A stretch of DNA of 64,000 nt. It comes from Clarkia xantiana subsp. parviflora (Eukaryota > Streptophyta > Magnoliopsida > Myrtales > Onagraceae). Location of the stretch: the NCBI GenBank assembly GCA_036873135.1, contig JAPTYO010000023.1, forward strand, positions 4,413,834 to 4,477,833, written 5' to 3'. The notes beneath the pieces are model-generated. The model searched no databases and was not told the DNA's origin. It was given only the letters and a program-made list of their open reading frames with translations. A program made the translations under genes and the position numbers. Shown piece by piece: positions 1 to 12,425 of this stretch. How positions within the stretch are numbered: position 1 is the stretch's first letter; every line of letters starts with the position of its first letter.

Positions 1-310
1 TTTTTAGAGCCCAACAAAGTTCAACTTGAGGGGGAGTATTGGAACCCAGTGTTTAGAGCTAAGTTTAACCATCCGGCCCAGTCCAATTGTTTTGGTGTTA
101 GGCCCATTTAGGCAGATTTGACCCAACATTACAATATGAACTTTGTAATTAATTTGAGGATATTTGTTGTCCATTTGTTTTGTTTTTATCTTATGTTCCT
201 TCATTAAAAAGGTTACGGTGTAACCTGTGATTACTTTGTTAGAGTTTACTAATTACAGGCGAGGAAATGCTAACCGAAGGACTTAGTTTTTATACTTTAA
301 CACGTAATCA
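1..310 (+). mobile_element. Copia-type polypurine tract and start of a 3' LTR (fragment)
   Basis: The window opens with a purine-rich TTGAGGGGGAGT (about 25-36) followed directly by TATTGGAACCC. This is the usual layout of a plant Ty1/copia polypurine tract followed by an LTR start, with the expected TGTTGG decayed to TATTGG. The 3' end of the LTR could not be fixed, and no internal coding region is in view because it would lie left of the window. Confidence 0.45.
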
Positions 311-884
311 GTTAATTTTGTGCAACTGAAATGCACATAATGACAATTTTTTTTATTGATGATTGAAAAAATACAAATTACTATTATTTTAAAATACGTT
401 CTACATTTTAAAACATCTTAGTTCTAAAAACTATTTTTTTTTCAAACAAATTACATATCTTACATACTTTTTCCTAAATAAAACGATGAATCGTTATACC
501 ATACATGCATGGTTATAAGCATGAATGCTTGATCCGAGCAATTTCATTGCAAACCGAGAAGTGCAGGTCATGTTCAATCAAAGAACTGAATAAGAGATTT
601 TCACTATTATAGGATCATCTAACCAGTAAACTCATAAAAAGAGAACCTTGTGAAGAAATGCATCGTTTGTGTAGCTCAAACTATGAAGCTTCTCCCCCTT
701 TGCTCTCACATAGATAATATCTTCATTCACACAACATTATAATCGATGACATGACTTGAAATGTATAAAAAATTCGATCAATAAATGACTATATGTAGTA
801 GTAGTGTGATATATAATTAAACGAAAAATTATAATTCTCACCTCCTACTTAGGAACTTGAATCATTATTATAATTTTGGATTTT
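311..884. other. AT-rich spacer, nothing recognised
   Basis: No open frame with recognisable protein, no paired termini and no RNA gene seen. Confidence 0.5.
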
Positions 885-1101
885 GGGAGCATCATGCTTT
901 TGGTTTTTTTATTACTACGGTGGACTTAATTGTAACATATGTAAAACTTTAAAAGTATGAAAAAATATGAATTTTTTTAACCACACCTTATATTTGCATC
1001 GTACTATTAATAATATCAATTTCCCTCTAGGGTTCACCTTTAGGGCAATAGAAAAATACAAATTTTTTAACCAAAAGCATGGTGCTCTTGGAGCATGATA
1101 G
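885..1101. repeat. Short inverted-repeat element (MITE-like), about 215 bp
   Basis: The left end reads GGGAGCATCATGCTTTTGG and the right end is its approximate inverse, ending CTCTTGGAGCATGATAG. A diverged copy of the left half lies in inverse orientation at about 47753-47876, so this is a dispersed repeat. No target duplication could be assigned. Confidence 0.55.
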
Positions 1102-1122
1102 AAATGTCCCATTATTTTTTTT

Positions 1123-1653
1123 GGTTTAATAACTAAAAAATTGTCAAAGGTTTACCTATGTTAAAATTAGGTGTCTAAAGTTTCAAATGTTAAACTGTAT
1201 TGTCCAGTGTTTCAATTTTGTTAAAATGTGGTGTCTCGGCGTGATTACTTTAGAGAAGTCAATTCCGACGAAACCGTCTGTCAAATTCGAGCTCCCATAC
1301 CCACTCCCTTCTCGTCATCTTGCCGGGACCGTCACCTAAGAAGTTGGCCACATCCGTGCAAGTAAATCTTGCTCTGTTGTCCTTGGAAAATGGCTCCACA
1401 CCACTCTTCTAGAAACTTTTTTTAATATTTAATATTTTGGGTGAAATTTGACGATTTTGTGAAAAGAAAAGAGTGATGGATTATGAGTGAGTGGGTGGGT
1501 TGATGAAAATGATTGAATGGAGATGAAAAGACGCGGAGAGACACCAAATTTCAACAAAAATGAAACTTGGGACAGTCTATTTTAAGATTTCAAACTTCAG
1601 ACACCTAATTTTAACATATGGTAAATATTAGACAGTTTTTTAGTTATTAACCC
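1123..1653. mobile_element. MULE-like foldback element, 531 bp
   Basis: The left arm starts GGTTTAATAACTAAAAAA. The reverse complement of the right arm starts GGGTTAATAACTAAAAAA, and the two arms stay similar for about 100 bp. Both flanks are poly-T, so the target duplication is only consistent with 8-9 T residues. No transposase. It belongs with the other GGGTTAA-ended elements listed here. Confidence 0.7.
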
Positions 1654-1663
1654 TTTTTTTTAA

Positions 1664-1768
1664 GGGATAAAGTGCTGACATGAATATTTTTTAATTCTCA
1701 TAGTCACTAGCGGAAATTGAACCCCTAACCTCTGGTTAATGGATGAGTACTGAACCACCACACCATAT
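1664..1768 (-). mobile_element. tRNA-derived SINE, 5' part, minus strand
   Basis: Read on the minus strand this has a tRNA-like head: an A-box-like TGGTGGTTCAGTAC and a B-box-like GGGGTTCAATTTCC, then CGCTAGTGACTATGAGAAT. The body matches the SINE at 36465-36640 (CGCTAGTGACCATGAGAAT, then CAGCACTTTA). It is cut short at its 3' end next to the foldback element at 1123-1653. Confidence 0.65.
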
Positions 1769-1798
1769 TACATACTATTATCACATCTTTGCAATGTG

Positions 1799-2008
1799 AT
1801 ATATATATATATATATATATATATGAACTATGATACACATTCCGACAAAACGTCAGGACAAGTTCCAACATTAGAGAGTATGTCATTAGGTGTAATAATG
1901 TGAATTTTTGAGGCTAAATAGTTCACCATCTAAAGCTGGAACACTTCATCATGACGTTAAGTCGGAAGGGTAATCATTTCCATATATATATATATATATA
2001 TATATAAT
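1799..2008. repeat. Small imperfect palindrome bracketed by TA microsatellites
   Basis: TA dinucleotide runs lie at about 1799-1824 and 1983-2006. Between them CATTCCGACAAAACGTCAGG and a later inverse (GACGTTAAGTCGGAAG) form a stem of about 30 bp arms. It is probably a decayed small MITE; the class is uncertain. Confidence 0.4.
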
Positions 2009-2286
2009 ATCATCTATCGAATATTATACATATATGCGTCCTACTTATTTAAAGAAGACTTGATGTTACATGTTGATTTTTTTTATGTGGGACTTTGCTA
2101 TATAACCATTGCTATAAATCGAATATGACATTTTTTTTTTTGGAATTTGATATGTTAATTTACCCTAAAACCACATTAAGTAAAGGAAGATAAAAAAAAG
2201 TTCCGATAGAAGCATTTGACATTGTGTCGTATTCGGCTTTTTTATATTGATGATAAATATGCCAGAACATTATTTATATATATATA

Positions 2287-3807
2287 TCTATATACCAATA
2301 TATTATTTGTGTTGAGTCCTCACCCCCAATAGACATCTTTGCCACCTATTTATCTTTAATATTATTACTAAATCATTATTTAAATTTTGTTATTTTTTTA
2401 AGGTCGCTTAGTCGGCATGTCATAGTAATTACATATCAATTTAAGTCAGCCATATCATACTCATTTCGTTCAAATTTCGGATACATGTATAAAAAATTTA
2501 TTCAACGAATTATATAGATCGAGTGATATATCTTCCGCCTGTTGAGATTTTTCTATCACATAGATCAGCCACTTACTAAATTATATATATAACAAGTCAA
2601 AATATGAGTGTAATGCGGTTCTTGAAGTTTGACATCGTACAAATAACATTTTACTCATCGTCCAATATTTATGGACTCAGACTATTAATTTAGTTATTCT
2701 ATTTGTTAATCCAATCACATTGTGTACAACCTAATTAATGTTAACTAAATATTTTTGTAAATTCAAGTCTAAACATTATATTTTTGTGATTTAACTCACC
2801 CCCAATAGACATCTTTGCCACCTTTTCATTTTATTAACAAAAAATATATTATATTTAATTCCTATATTTTATAAAATTAATAATTTAGTCATTACTATAT
2901 TTGAGAAACATTTATTTATCTTTAATATTATTACTAAATCATTATTTAAATTTTGTTATTTTTTTAAGGTCGCTTAGTCGGCATGTCATAGTAATTACAT
3001 ATCAATTTAAGTCAGCCATATCATACTCATTTCGTTCAAATTTCGGATACATGTATAAAAATTTATTCAACGAATTATATAGATCGAGTGATATATCTTC
3101 CGCCTGTTGAGATTTTTCTATCACATAGATCAGCCACTTACTAAATTATATATATAACAAGTCAAAATATGGGTGTAATGTGGTTCTTGAAGTTTGACAT
3201 CGTACAAATAACATTTTACTCATCGTCCAATATTTATGGACTCAAACTATTAATTTAGTTATTCTATTTGTTAATCCAATCACATTGTGTACAACCTAAT
3301 TAATGTTAACTAAATATTTTTATAAATTCAAGTCTAAACATTATATTTTTGTGATTTAATTTTATCTTTATTGTTAAATCAAATTTTGTTGGTATTGTGA
3401 TATTGTATATAATTACATTTGTATAGGTCAAATTTGTCCATTGATGACTCTAAGTAGTTAAGAACAAGTTTACATTCTTGACACCTCAAGTTGATGAGTT
3501 AGATACAATTGAGCCGTTAATGACAACGTAATGCTCGACCAAACTCATTTATATATCTAACTATAGGCTAACTTAGTACCGTAACTGAAGACATTAGTTA
3601 ATTTTTTACTTAATTATCCTCTTCTCTTTCTCATGTTTTGAATTACGTTATGTCGCTCTTCTCTATCACATAGATTCTTTTCTCACAACGAATCAACTTG
3701 CCCATATTTTAATTTGATTAATTATAAATATTAGTAAACTTAAGATAGATTATATATCTTGAAATTTAAATAATCGATGCGCGTGCAACGCACGCGTTAA
3801 TAACTAG
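2287..3807 (+). mobile_element. Helitron-like element A (non-autonomous), 1.5 kb
   Basis: The 3' end carries a hairpin (CGCGTGC-AAC-GCACGCG at about 3780-3796), an 11-nt spacer and CTAG at 3804-3807, followed by host T, as in Helitrons. The 5' end is placed at A|TCTATATACCAATATA. The inside contains an imperfect tandem duplication: about 2351-2790 recurs at 2917-3357 with a period near 566 bp. No Rep/helicase is present. It is related along its length to the element at 29131-30710. Confidence 0.7.
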
Positions 3808-3993
3808 TATATATATATATATTATAAATACATAATTTGTTTTCACACTAATTATCATTCCCTACATTTTTTTTTATCTCCCTTCTAAATTGGTGCAAAA
3901 ATACGTTATGATTTTCAAGACATTTACTACTTTTAATGTTTCTCTCCTTAATAGTTTTTCTTTCTATTTAAACAAAAATAAAGGTAATACTAA

Positions 3994-5254
3994 CGGCATG
4001 TTTGGTTCACGGAATAGGAATAGGAATAAGGAATAAGGAATAGGAATAGGAATAGGAATAGGGATAGGGAATAGGGAATAGAGAATATTATTATGATGTT
4101 GTTTGGTTGACATGAGGAATATGAAATGAGGATTCTAAATTCAATGTTTGGTTGATAAAATGTTATTGTAAAAGAATAGAATAAGTCCTAATTGACAGAT
4201 ATACCCTTTTGCTATTTTGTTAATTAAATTAATATTATTAAACATAAAAAATGACAAATAATGTATTATTAAACAAAATTTGATTTTTTTTTCTTCAAAA
4301 ATGATTTTTTTTTTTTACAAAAAAACTATTATTAAAAAAAAAAAATTTTAGTGTAGAATTAGGATTCCTAATTGCTATTGAAGGAATACCTAATCCTAGC
4401 CTAACCCATAGGATTGAGTATTCCAACTTTTCTAAAACTAAAATAAAAATAAAAAATCATATTTTAACCCTAATCTAATTTAATTATTATATATTCATTA
4501 TAATCTTATTAATCTTGTGTCATGACTTTCTAATCTACCAACAAAATAATTGCCCTGCCTACTGTGTGTCTGTTGTTCATAAGGTATGTTATAAAAAAAT
4601 TATATTAGTTATAGTGAATTTTACAATGTCTAAAAAAGTTATAGTTTTTTTGTAAAAAAAAATAATTTTTGAAGAAAAAAAATCAAATTTTGTTTAATAA
4701 TACATGATTTGTCATTTTTATTGTAAAAGAATAGAATAAGTCCTAATTGACAGATATACCCTTTTGCTATTTTGTTAATTAAATTAATATTATTAAACAT
4801 AAAAATGACAAATCATGTATTATTAAACAAAATTTAATTTTTTTCTTCAAAAATGATTTTTTTTTTACAAAAAAACTGTTATTAAAAAAAACTTTTTTTA
4901 GACATTGTAAAATTCACAATAACTAATATAATTTTTTATAGCATACCTTATGAACAACAGACACACAGTAGGCAGGACTATTATTTTGTTGGTAAATTAG
5001 AAAGTCATGACACAAGATTAATAAGATTATAATCAATATATAATAATTAAATTAGATTAGGGTTAAAATATGATTTTTTATTTTTATTTTAGTTTTAGAA
5101 AAGTTGGAATACTCAATCCTATGGGTTAGGCTAGGATTCGGTATTCCTTCAATAGTAATTAGGAATCCTAATTCTACACTAATTTACTAACCAAACAACA
5201 TAATAAAGAATAACAATTTCTTATTCCTTATTCCATGGTGAACCAAACATGGTG
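3994..5254. mobile_element. Harbinger-like non-autonomous element, 1.26 kb
   Basis: Termini are CGGCATGTTTGGTTCAC on the left and GTGAACCAAACATGGTG on the right, flanked by TAA on both sides (3991-3993 and 5255-5257). That fits the 3-bp TWA duplications of PIF/Harbinger elements. The inside has both direct and inverted copies of AT-rich blocks (for example a 130-bp block near 4186 repeated near 4738), suggesting internal rearrangement. No transposase. Confidence 0.6.
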
Positions 5255-5257
5255 TAA

Positions 5258-6090
5258 TAATAATGCAACAATGACCATGATAATCTATTTTTAGCTTAAA
5301 ATTAATATAATGGAATTTTATATATTTGTTTCTAAATGTTATTAATAATTTCAATTATTTATTTTTTATATCTAATATAACATTACTTATATAAAATTGT
5401 GATTGATGAATTATATATGTATATATTTAATCAATTAATTATAAAATAAATTATAAATACATATATTTTTATTTATTTAAGTTGTATAAAATTATATGAG
5501 TCCAAGACACCAAAATAACTTTGTCATATTGTAAATGTTTTGTCCAAATTAACTTTTTATTTCTCATCTATAACATATTACTGATCAGTTGACATTAATA
5601 TGATTAAAAATGAGAGTCAAAATTGTATTACCATTATAAAAGCTCGTTGGAAAATACCATCTCAATAATAACTTTGTAAAAAATTAACACGTCTTTATAT
5701 GAAACAGTGCTGAAACACACATTGCAAAGTCCTTTAAGACTAACGTGCAGTTCACGTCAGGACGGAACTATCATGGGTTGATTCCGACCAAACTACAAGA
5801 ACGTCTTATAATCTTATTCTAATTTTTAGTTCAGTAATAATTTTCTTGAACGCGTTTGACTTGTTACAAGTCCAAAGTCGTTTTTTGCAGGCTAGCTCCT
5901 GCCACCTTCCTTCTTGACCGATCAACCTCGATTCTTGTTCTTGCTAAGCCGTGTAAGTGTAACATACCTGTAACTACTTGCCATCTGTGTCGTACTAAGT
6001 ATTTTTTTTTTTAAAACCTGTGTCGTACTAAGTATTTTTTTTTTTTTATAACCTGTGTCGTACTAAGTAATAACACAATATATATATATA
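5258..6090. other. AT-rich spacer with a short tandem repeat
   Basis: No gene is recognised. At about 5985-6069 the phrase CTGTGTCGTACTAAGTA is repeated three times, separated by poly-T, giving a minisatellite of roughly 40-bp period. Confidence 0.5.
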
Positions 6091-7084
6091 AGGTTTAAGG
6101 AGTCTTTTAGTGTTACAGAACAATTCGGCTTTAATATTTTTTATTTTACTTTTGGTGGCATATGTTTGCATTTTATTATGCATCTGTTAGTTGACCATTA
6201 AATATTTTTATTTTATTTATTTTAGTCCTTAAATTTATATTCCTAAGTTTTTATTTTTACAATTTAATCCATATTATTTTCTCAAGTCACCGCCCAAGTT
6301 TGTCAGCCACCACCCAAGGTCGCCGACCACCACAAAAGGCCGCTGACCACCATCCAAGGTTATCAACCACCACGAATCGAAGCCGAATAACACGAATTGA
6401 GATCAGCCACCATTAATTGAGGCGGCCACCGCCAAATTGGGGCCGACCACCACCAATTAGGGCCGGCCACTACCCCCAATTGGTGGTGGCCGACCCCAGT
6501 TAGTGGCCACCACCCCAATCGGGGACGGCCATCACCAATTAAGGTCGGTTGGTCCCGATTTCGGCCACCATTGAGGGCTCAGACTGAGTCTTCTATGGCT
6601 CAATTGGAGCTAGAGGGCTCCTGATCGGGGCCCAATGACTTCGATTGAGCCACAGATGGCTCAGTAGGAGCCATTGGCCTTGATCTGGAGCCCTCCGTGG
6701 CCCAAATCGGGGCTGGAAGCCCCAATTGGTGGTGGTCCCCGATGCGTAGTTGCCGGCTCCAATCTGTGGTGGTTGGTGGCCTTGGGTGGTGGTTGGCGAC
6801 CTTGGGTGGGGGCCTACGGACTTGGCCGGTTTCCGGAGAAAACAATATGGACTTAATTGTAAAAATGAAAACTAAGTAATATAAATTTAAGGACTAAACA
6901 TAACAAAATAAAAGTATTTAACGGTCAAACTTAAACGGTCAACTAATGGATACACAAAAAATCTAAAAAATGCAAATGAATGACACCAAAAGTCTACAAA
7001 AAAAAAGACATGGCACCAAAAGTCTACAAAAAAAAAAAAAGACATGGCACCTCAAACATATGGTACCAAAAGACCCTTTAACCC
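6091..7084. mobile_element. MULE-like foldback element with GC-rich core, about 1 kb
   Basis: The left end GGTTTAAGGAGTCTTTTAG pairs with the reverse complement of the right end (GGGTTAAAGGGTCTTTTGG). Arms of about 150 bp include GTTAGTTGACC and GTCCTTAAATTTATATT on both sides. The core (6290-6830) is GC-rich and simple in composition (GGCCGACCACCACC-like units); open frames there look compositional. The target duplication is not clear. Confidence 0.65.
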
Positions 7085-7177
7085 GGTATATTATCATGAT
7101 TAAAAATAAAGTTCTCACATGCAATCGTGTTCTAGTAGTTAAAACGCTTACTTTTATGTAGTTTGACTTAAAAATAT

Positions 7178-7788
7178 TGATGGTTATACATCCGATTCGG
7201 GTTCGTTTTATATATTCGGACTATGTTTACACGACGAACCCACCAATGGTTTCGAATTATTTAACCGCAAGTCCAAAACGGTTCGGAACGTGCACGTACG
7301 CGTTTCGGACCGAAGACTCGTCCGGATTGTCACCACAATCCGGATTAGTCCGGATTGTTCCTTCCAGTGACGCGCAAATCCTTACAATCACACTACACGT
7401 GCGGACCTTCCCGATGTCGACTTTAAGCCCGTCCATGCCCGGTTCACATTTTACATTCAACTGGCGTCAGACCATTCAAACCGGGTTCGGGTTCAAGGTG
7501 CCTCTATTTAAGGGAATCCACACAACCATTTCATAACTTAAGTTGACAATGAAGCTTTGACATCTCTCTAGCTTTATCTCTCTAGCTTTATCTCTCTAGA
7601 TTTCTGATTTAAGCATCGGAGAGGGTTCATCGCACTCCCCCCACCTCTACGTGGTGTTCGATATTACCCTTTGTGCAGGTATCTGGAGGTGCGCGCATAC
7701 GGAAACGCACGACGACCCGGCATACCGACAATCCGCATGACATTCATACCAGGACCCGACACCCCACCGAGTCCGGGTCCCATTAACA
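7178..7788 (+). mobile_element. Solo LTR, 611 bp
   Basis: Begins TGATGGTTATACATCC and ends CCCATTAACA. The flanks are AATAT and AATAG, a 4-of-5 target duplication. Near the 3' part is AAGCATCGGAGAGGGTTC, then a CCCCCC-rich stretch and TTTGTGCAGG, the R/U5-like signature common in plant LTRs. The same layout recurs at 19685-20469. No adjoining pol. Confidence 0.55.
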
Positions 7789-8368
7789 AATAGCATGCTT
7801 TAAATCATTATGAAAGTCACCTTAGGGTAAAGTGACCTAATTAAAATATCAAGTCTGCATGAATCACATACCATGTCAAGCATAATAGGAGACGAGCATG
7901 CACGGAACTAAGATTTTTATTGAGGGAGGCAATAATTAAAATTTGATCAAATAATAATCAAGTAAAAGAAATTTAAAAACTAACACAAGATTTTAAGGGG
8001 TTAAACTGAGAAAAATTACACTTTTTAGGGCCAAAAGTACACATTGCTAAAATTTGAGGGTGACAATTTGCCTCGTCGGTCTGATGTGGTTTCGTTCCTG
8101 GAGGCGAGTAAAACTAGGCTTATTGAGCCGGCCCCTTAACTATACTAGACTGCTAGTGGAATTACATTAACAGGGTCACACATATGCGCTAGTTTAGTTT
8201 AGTCAATAAAACTTCTAATCATGGAATTAAAATATTACGTAGCGGGATAAGCTAATAATCGCTACTATTCTAGCCCATTTAAAAAAATCATGATTTTCTA
8301 CATCATTACCTAAAGATTCTTGATTTTACACAAACATAATAATTTTTTAATTAATATTCTCACACTAG
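7789..8368. other. Spacer, nothing recognised
   Basis: AT-rich sequence with no supported gene or terminus pair. Confidence 0.4.
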
Positions 8369-9179
8369 CAGTGGCGGATGTATTAAGGAAAATGAGGTTA
8401 TAAACGTAACCCCATTACCGAATATTTTTATTGATACCCTATGTTATTTCTGAAGGAAAATATACCCTGATCCCCCATTATTTTGTTGTAAGATCCTCAT
8501 TATTTTGTTGTGAGACACTAAGATCCCCATTATTTTTTCTGAGACGGTAAGCCCTCATTAATATTTTGTGAAACTTCATTATTATTTTGTAACATTATTA
8601 TTCAATCCTTTTGAAAAATGAGTTCATCCATTTTAAATTTTGGGCTTTTGTCTTAAATAGTATGTTTTTAAGTTTTATTATTCATCACTTTTTTTTTCTA
8701 AAGTATAAATTTTAGTTACTCTAATCTAATGTATTACAAGATGAGGTTCAGTAAGTACACATATATAAACCATATAATATGTTTGAAAAAATTGTTTTAG
8801 TACCAATATGTTTTAAAATGTACAACACGTTTCAAAACAATGGTAATTGATACATTTTTCAATCACTCGTCCAAATTTGTCGTCAAACACGTTTTAAACT
8901 TACGAAATTAACCACATATAAGTGTTATAATATTTTCTGACTTGATTGAGACTCAACTGACCCACAACCGGTTCTAGTCTAATATGACTAAATTGTAATA
9001 TTCGCATAAGCAATCAAGGCTTATTTGTGGTAATTTAAAATTTACTTAGTTAATATTATTCATTTGAAAAGTATTTAATGACAATTTTGAATAAGTAATT
9101 GAAGAAAGTACAATGTTCATCGTTTTAAAATATGCATTTTGACAAAAAAAAAAAATTGAAGAAATTGTTAATCTTCGTA

Positions 9180-9238
<59 letters not shown>

Positions 9239-9271
9239 GCATAACTACACATTCTGGATCCACCACCACTG
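8369..9271. mobile_element. hAT-like non-autonomous element, 903 bp
   Basis: The left end is CAGTGGCGGATGTA and the right end CACCACCACTG. The 8-bp flanks CACACTAG (8361-8368) and CATACTAG (9272-9279) match at 7 of 8 positions, as expected of hAT insertion. Near-direct repeats of a phrase ending CATTATTTTGTTG lie at 8465-8600. No transposase. Confidence 0.6.
9181..9237. repeat. (ATT)n microsatellite
   Basis: About 19 uninterrupted ATT units near the right end of the hAT-like element. Confidence 0.95.
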
Positions 9272-9654
9272 CATACTAGTCTTGTATTATTATCTGTGAA
9301 CGCTTCTTAATCATGCGACTTCACAGCATCAAAACGCGATAAACGTCGACAACGTTTACTGGTGTAGGCCAACATCCAAACCAAAAGGAATGAAACTTCC
9401 ATCGAAATTTTAATGAATGAATGGTACCACACCAATAATTTTGCGTAAGCAATGGAGCACGTATTCAACAAGAAATATAACAACATTATAATTCCCACGA
9501 AGATATTATACTAATGAACAACATTCCTAATTATGCACCCATATATATCTCGATCATATCACGGCGCATAATAATTCAATAGCATGGTATGATCTGAGTC
9601 ATCTGACTATGTGCTAGGTAATAAATAATAATTATAATAATTTTTCCCAAAAAT

Positions 9655-9800
9655 AAAATGAATGTATTATTGTGTCGACTCTAAACTCATTTAACTACGT
9701 AATATCCAGACTCTATATTGCTCACGGTTTATGATTTTTCCTACCATACTTAGTGAACAATAAGCGCATGCACCGACCTCGTCAATATAGCCCAATAAGC
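9655..9800. repeat. Dispersed repeat, copy 1
   Basis: The segment with TGCTCACGGTTTATG, TACTTAGTGAACAATAAGCG and CACCGACCTCGTCAA is matched in the same orientation at about 45945-46085 (CTCACGGTCTGAG, GACTTAGTGAGTAATCAGCG). The class is unknown. The rest of 9280-10200 shows nothing beyond AT-rich upstream sequence of PAR1. Confidence 0.5.
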
Positions 9801-10220
9801 AGCGTACTATAGTATGTTGATTCCAGTGTTACTCGCCTCCTCTTATGTTGACGCAGCATGTGGGCTAGACAAAACTTGATATTTGTAAATAATATATAAT
9901 AATAATAATAAAATATATAAGAATTCAATTCCTCAAAGTTCGGTATTATACCACTTTCAAATACTTTAATTTTTTTCTTCAATATTGTCACACTGATCAC
10001 CGTCATATATATTTATGTAATATCTCATATATAACTATGTATATTAATTATACAGTTGTGCATGGAATCCACAAGAGAAGACCAACCCAAAGTTGGCTTC
10101 AAACATTTCATGATAAAAATTCTAGAAAACCCAAAGACGCGTTTAATAATATAAAACCCACCAAAATGATTATTAGAAAATAAAATATCATTTCACACCA
10201 AATATATATAGACTTTGGAT

Positions 10221-10230
10221 CTTATATATA
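10221..10230 (+). promoter_or_regulatory. Candidate TATA box of the PAR1 gene
   Basis: CTTATATATA lies about 120 bp upstream of the ATG at 10350, with a pyrimidine-rich stretch (TTCTTCTCTTC) after it as is usual near plant transcription starts. This is inferred from position and sequence only. Confidence 0.4.
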
Positions 10231-10349
10231 CACACACAATTCTTCTCTTCACAAGTATATAAATATAGACGGTTTCATCGACCATCAATACTACGATATC
10301 ATCAAAGGGTGCCCTCTCTCGAACCGCGACTCGAACCGTCACTCGAACC

Positions 10350-11157
10350 ATGGGCTCTTTCTCTTTCTCTGTGGCACTTATCATCTTTCTCTGCTTATTC
10401 CATTCAGCCATAGCTGAGCTCATCTGCGATGAACTACCCAACGAGCTCTGCGCCTTCTCCGTTGCATCCTCCGGGAAGCGCTGCCTCCTCGAGACAAACC
10501 CTACAGGAGAAGGACACGTGTGTAGGACATCCGAGGTTGTGGTGGAGAGGATGTCTGGGTACATAGAGACCGATGAGTGTGTGAGTGCTTGTGGGGTTGA
10601 CCGGAGTTCCGTCGGAATCTCGTCAGACGACCTCCTCGACCCTCACTTCTCCGGGAAGCTCTGCTCCGGTGCGTGTTATAGGAATTGCCCTAACATCGTC
10701 GACCTTTACTTTAACATGGCCGCCGGTGAAGGTAATAATATTATATCGTCGTACCAAATTTTACCCAAATTTATATCATGCATGATGCATATTATACTCA
10801 CTCATAAATATATATAATAAAAAAAACATAATGGTATAAGTTATAAAATTTCAAAAAGTAAGGCTTATACTTTTTTTAACAAAAAAAAAATGATATTACA
10901 GTGCAATAGTGCCTAAAAAGCAGTTAACCCTAGTTTATTATAATTAATTGAAATAATTTATTATATAATGTATGTGAAACACTTTGATGTATGCAGGAGC
11001 GTTTTTGCCAGACTTATGCGACGCGCAAAGAAGGAACCCTCACCGAGCAATGCTGGAGCTGCTGAGTTCAGGCGGTGCTCCGGGGCCTGTGTCCGCCGAA
11101 TTGACAACGGTGGATTTCGCCGCGGTTCCAGCCCCATCTCCCATTCCTAGCTTCTAA
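10350..11157 (+). CDS. PAR1: PAR1 (photoassimilate-responsive) family secreted protein, 180 aa
   Basis: Two exons, 10350-10731 and 10997-11157, around a 265-bp intron (GTAATA...TGCAG) that splits a glycine codon; the joined frame is 180 aa and ends TAA. Residues 1-22 form a signal peptide (hydrophobic core, SAIA before E23). The mature part has ten cysteines (26, 34, 45, 58, 77, 81, 105, 109, 113, 135) and conserved PAR1 phrases such as CGVDRSSVGISSD, NCPNIVDLYFN and LPDLCDAQRRNP, with a proline/alanine-rich tail. PAR1 proteins are plant-specific; the founding tobacco gene responds to sugar and pathogen infection, and the biochemical role is not known. The length fits the family and all residues of the core are present, so it looks functional. 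Family assignment is strong; secretion is inferred from the signal peptide. Confidence 0.93.
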
Positions 11158-11508
11158 ATTTCATTCAAAACTTCAATTAAGGTGCCACGTGCCCTATATA
11201 TATATATATATATATACGAATCGATATTATTTTCTACCTACATGATTTTTGTTTAGGGCCATTCACTTGCAGATAAAAAATATATATATTCGTTAATGTA
11301 TTTACGGTTGCGAGATATATATATATATATTTTGTTATACATGCTTCAAGTGAAATTTATAATTGTTATTCTTCTTTAAACGTGTTTAGCTCAATCTATA
11401 TATACGTGTTTGCACTTTAATATGTCTCCGCAACAAAAACTTACACACGGATTAAGGATTAAATAAATGCTTAGTGATGCCGGCGCAATTATTAATTATG
11501 CGATTACC
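11158..11508. other. 3' flank of PAR1
   Basis: Holds the probable 3' UTR and TA microsatellites near 11195-11215 and 11314-11330. No gene seen. Confidence 0.5.
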
Positions 11509-11875
11509 GGTGTCGGATTTTGGCGTGTGAATACATTATTTTCATACGGAAACGATGCTATGAGCAATATCCATCGTTTTACCATGGAATACAATGTTTT
11601 TCAGCCAAATTCCTTCATTTAGAGAATCGAAATTGCAGTTTATGTTTCTTTAGGTCGTATTTGTAATTTGTCGATTTTGTTAGTCCCTGTATTCGGATTG
11701 TTCTAAGTTTAGGGTTTTACTTTCAATATTTAAACTATGTTAGCTGTCTTTAAGCATTCAGTATTATTATTGATTAATGAAAAAATGAGGTATTCCTCAA
11801 TCGCACATCGAATTATCGGTATTCTCTTGAATCAATGTGTTTTTGTGTCTTCTATCCCGATCACATTGCATCACA
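11509..11875 (+). repeat. Dispersed LTR-like repeat, copy 1
   Basis: Starts near TGTCGGATTTTGGCGTG and runs through TTGTCGATTTTGTTAG, TTAGGGTTTTACTTTC, ATTGATTAATGAAAA and TCGGTATTCTCTTGAATC to ATCACATTGCA. Three more copies are at 49871-50960 (split by a hAT-like element), 57290-57752 (minus) and 63194-63600. The TG start and CA end suggest solo LTRs of one family. Confidence 0.6.
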
Positions 11876-12419
11876 TAGCTAAGTAACCACAGATAGATAC
11901 TAATTTAAATTTAAACAAGATAATGGTTGTTTTTCATACGAATATGGATGGATATGTATCCACCAAAGATACATATATATGGTGCACACAAAGGATGTAT
12001 CGATATCCATGTTGATGTAGTCAGTCACACCATCGTCCTTAAGGTCAATGACAGTACTATCACTAACGACCACAAATGTCATAAAACTAGCAATCTCAGA
12101 AATCCTAGAAACGAAAGTGAAAAGGAAAGCACACAGAAATTTGCGGATTATTGAGTTAGGTTCCTTCAATTGGCTAACTCTCACTTTAAATACTAAAGGG
12201 AACCCAAGTAAACTCAGGTTCTACCTCACAGTTTTACAAATGAAGGAACTGGTCCACAAACGAATAAAAACAATACAATCCGAAAATACAGAATAACACA
12301 ATGGTCCTTAATAAAACTAAAACTAACTAAAATGCAAGTAACACACTCCAAGCTCCTCGATGTGACCAATTAGACCCTCAGGTGCTTCAGGATTGCAGTA
12401 TCAACCCCTATTTTCACAC
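11876..12419 (-). mobile_element. Probable 3' LTR of the minus-strand copia relic
   Basis: On the minus strand the coding relic ends and is followed by a purine-rich ATTGAGGGAGAG and then TGTGAAAATAGGGG, which fits a polypurine tract followed by an LTR start at 12419. The distal LTR end was not located, so the left limit is approximate. Confidence 0.4.
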
Positions 12420-12425
12420 TCTCCC

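Noticed and set aside
1664..1768. A functional tRNA gene on the minus strand because of A- and B-box-like sequences
   Set aside because: No cloverleaf or acceptor stem forms, and the body matches the SINE at 36465-36640.
6600..6879. Open frames rich in proline, tryptophan and glycine in the GC-rich core of the foldback element
   Set aside because: Frames are open on both strands because of simple repeat composition; there is no conserved domain and no start context.
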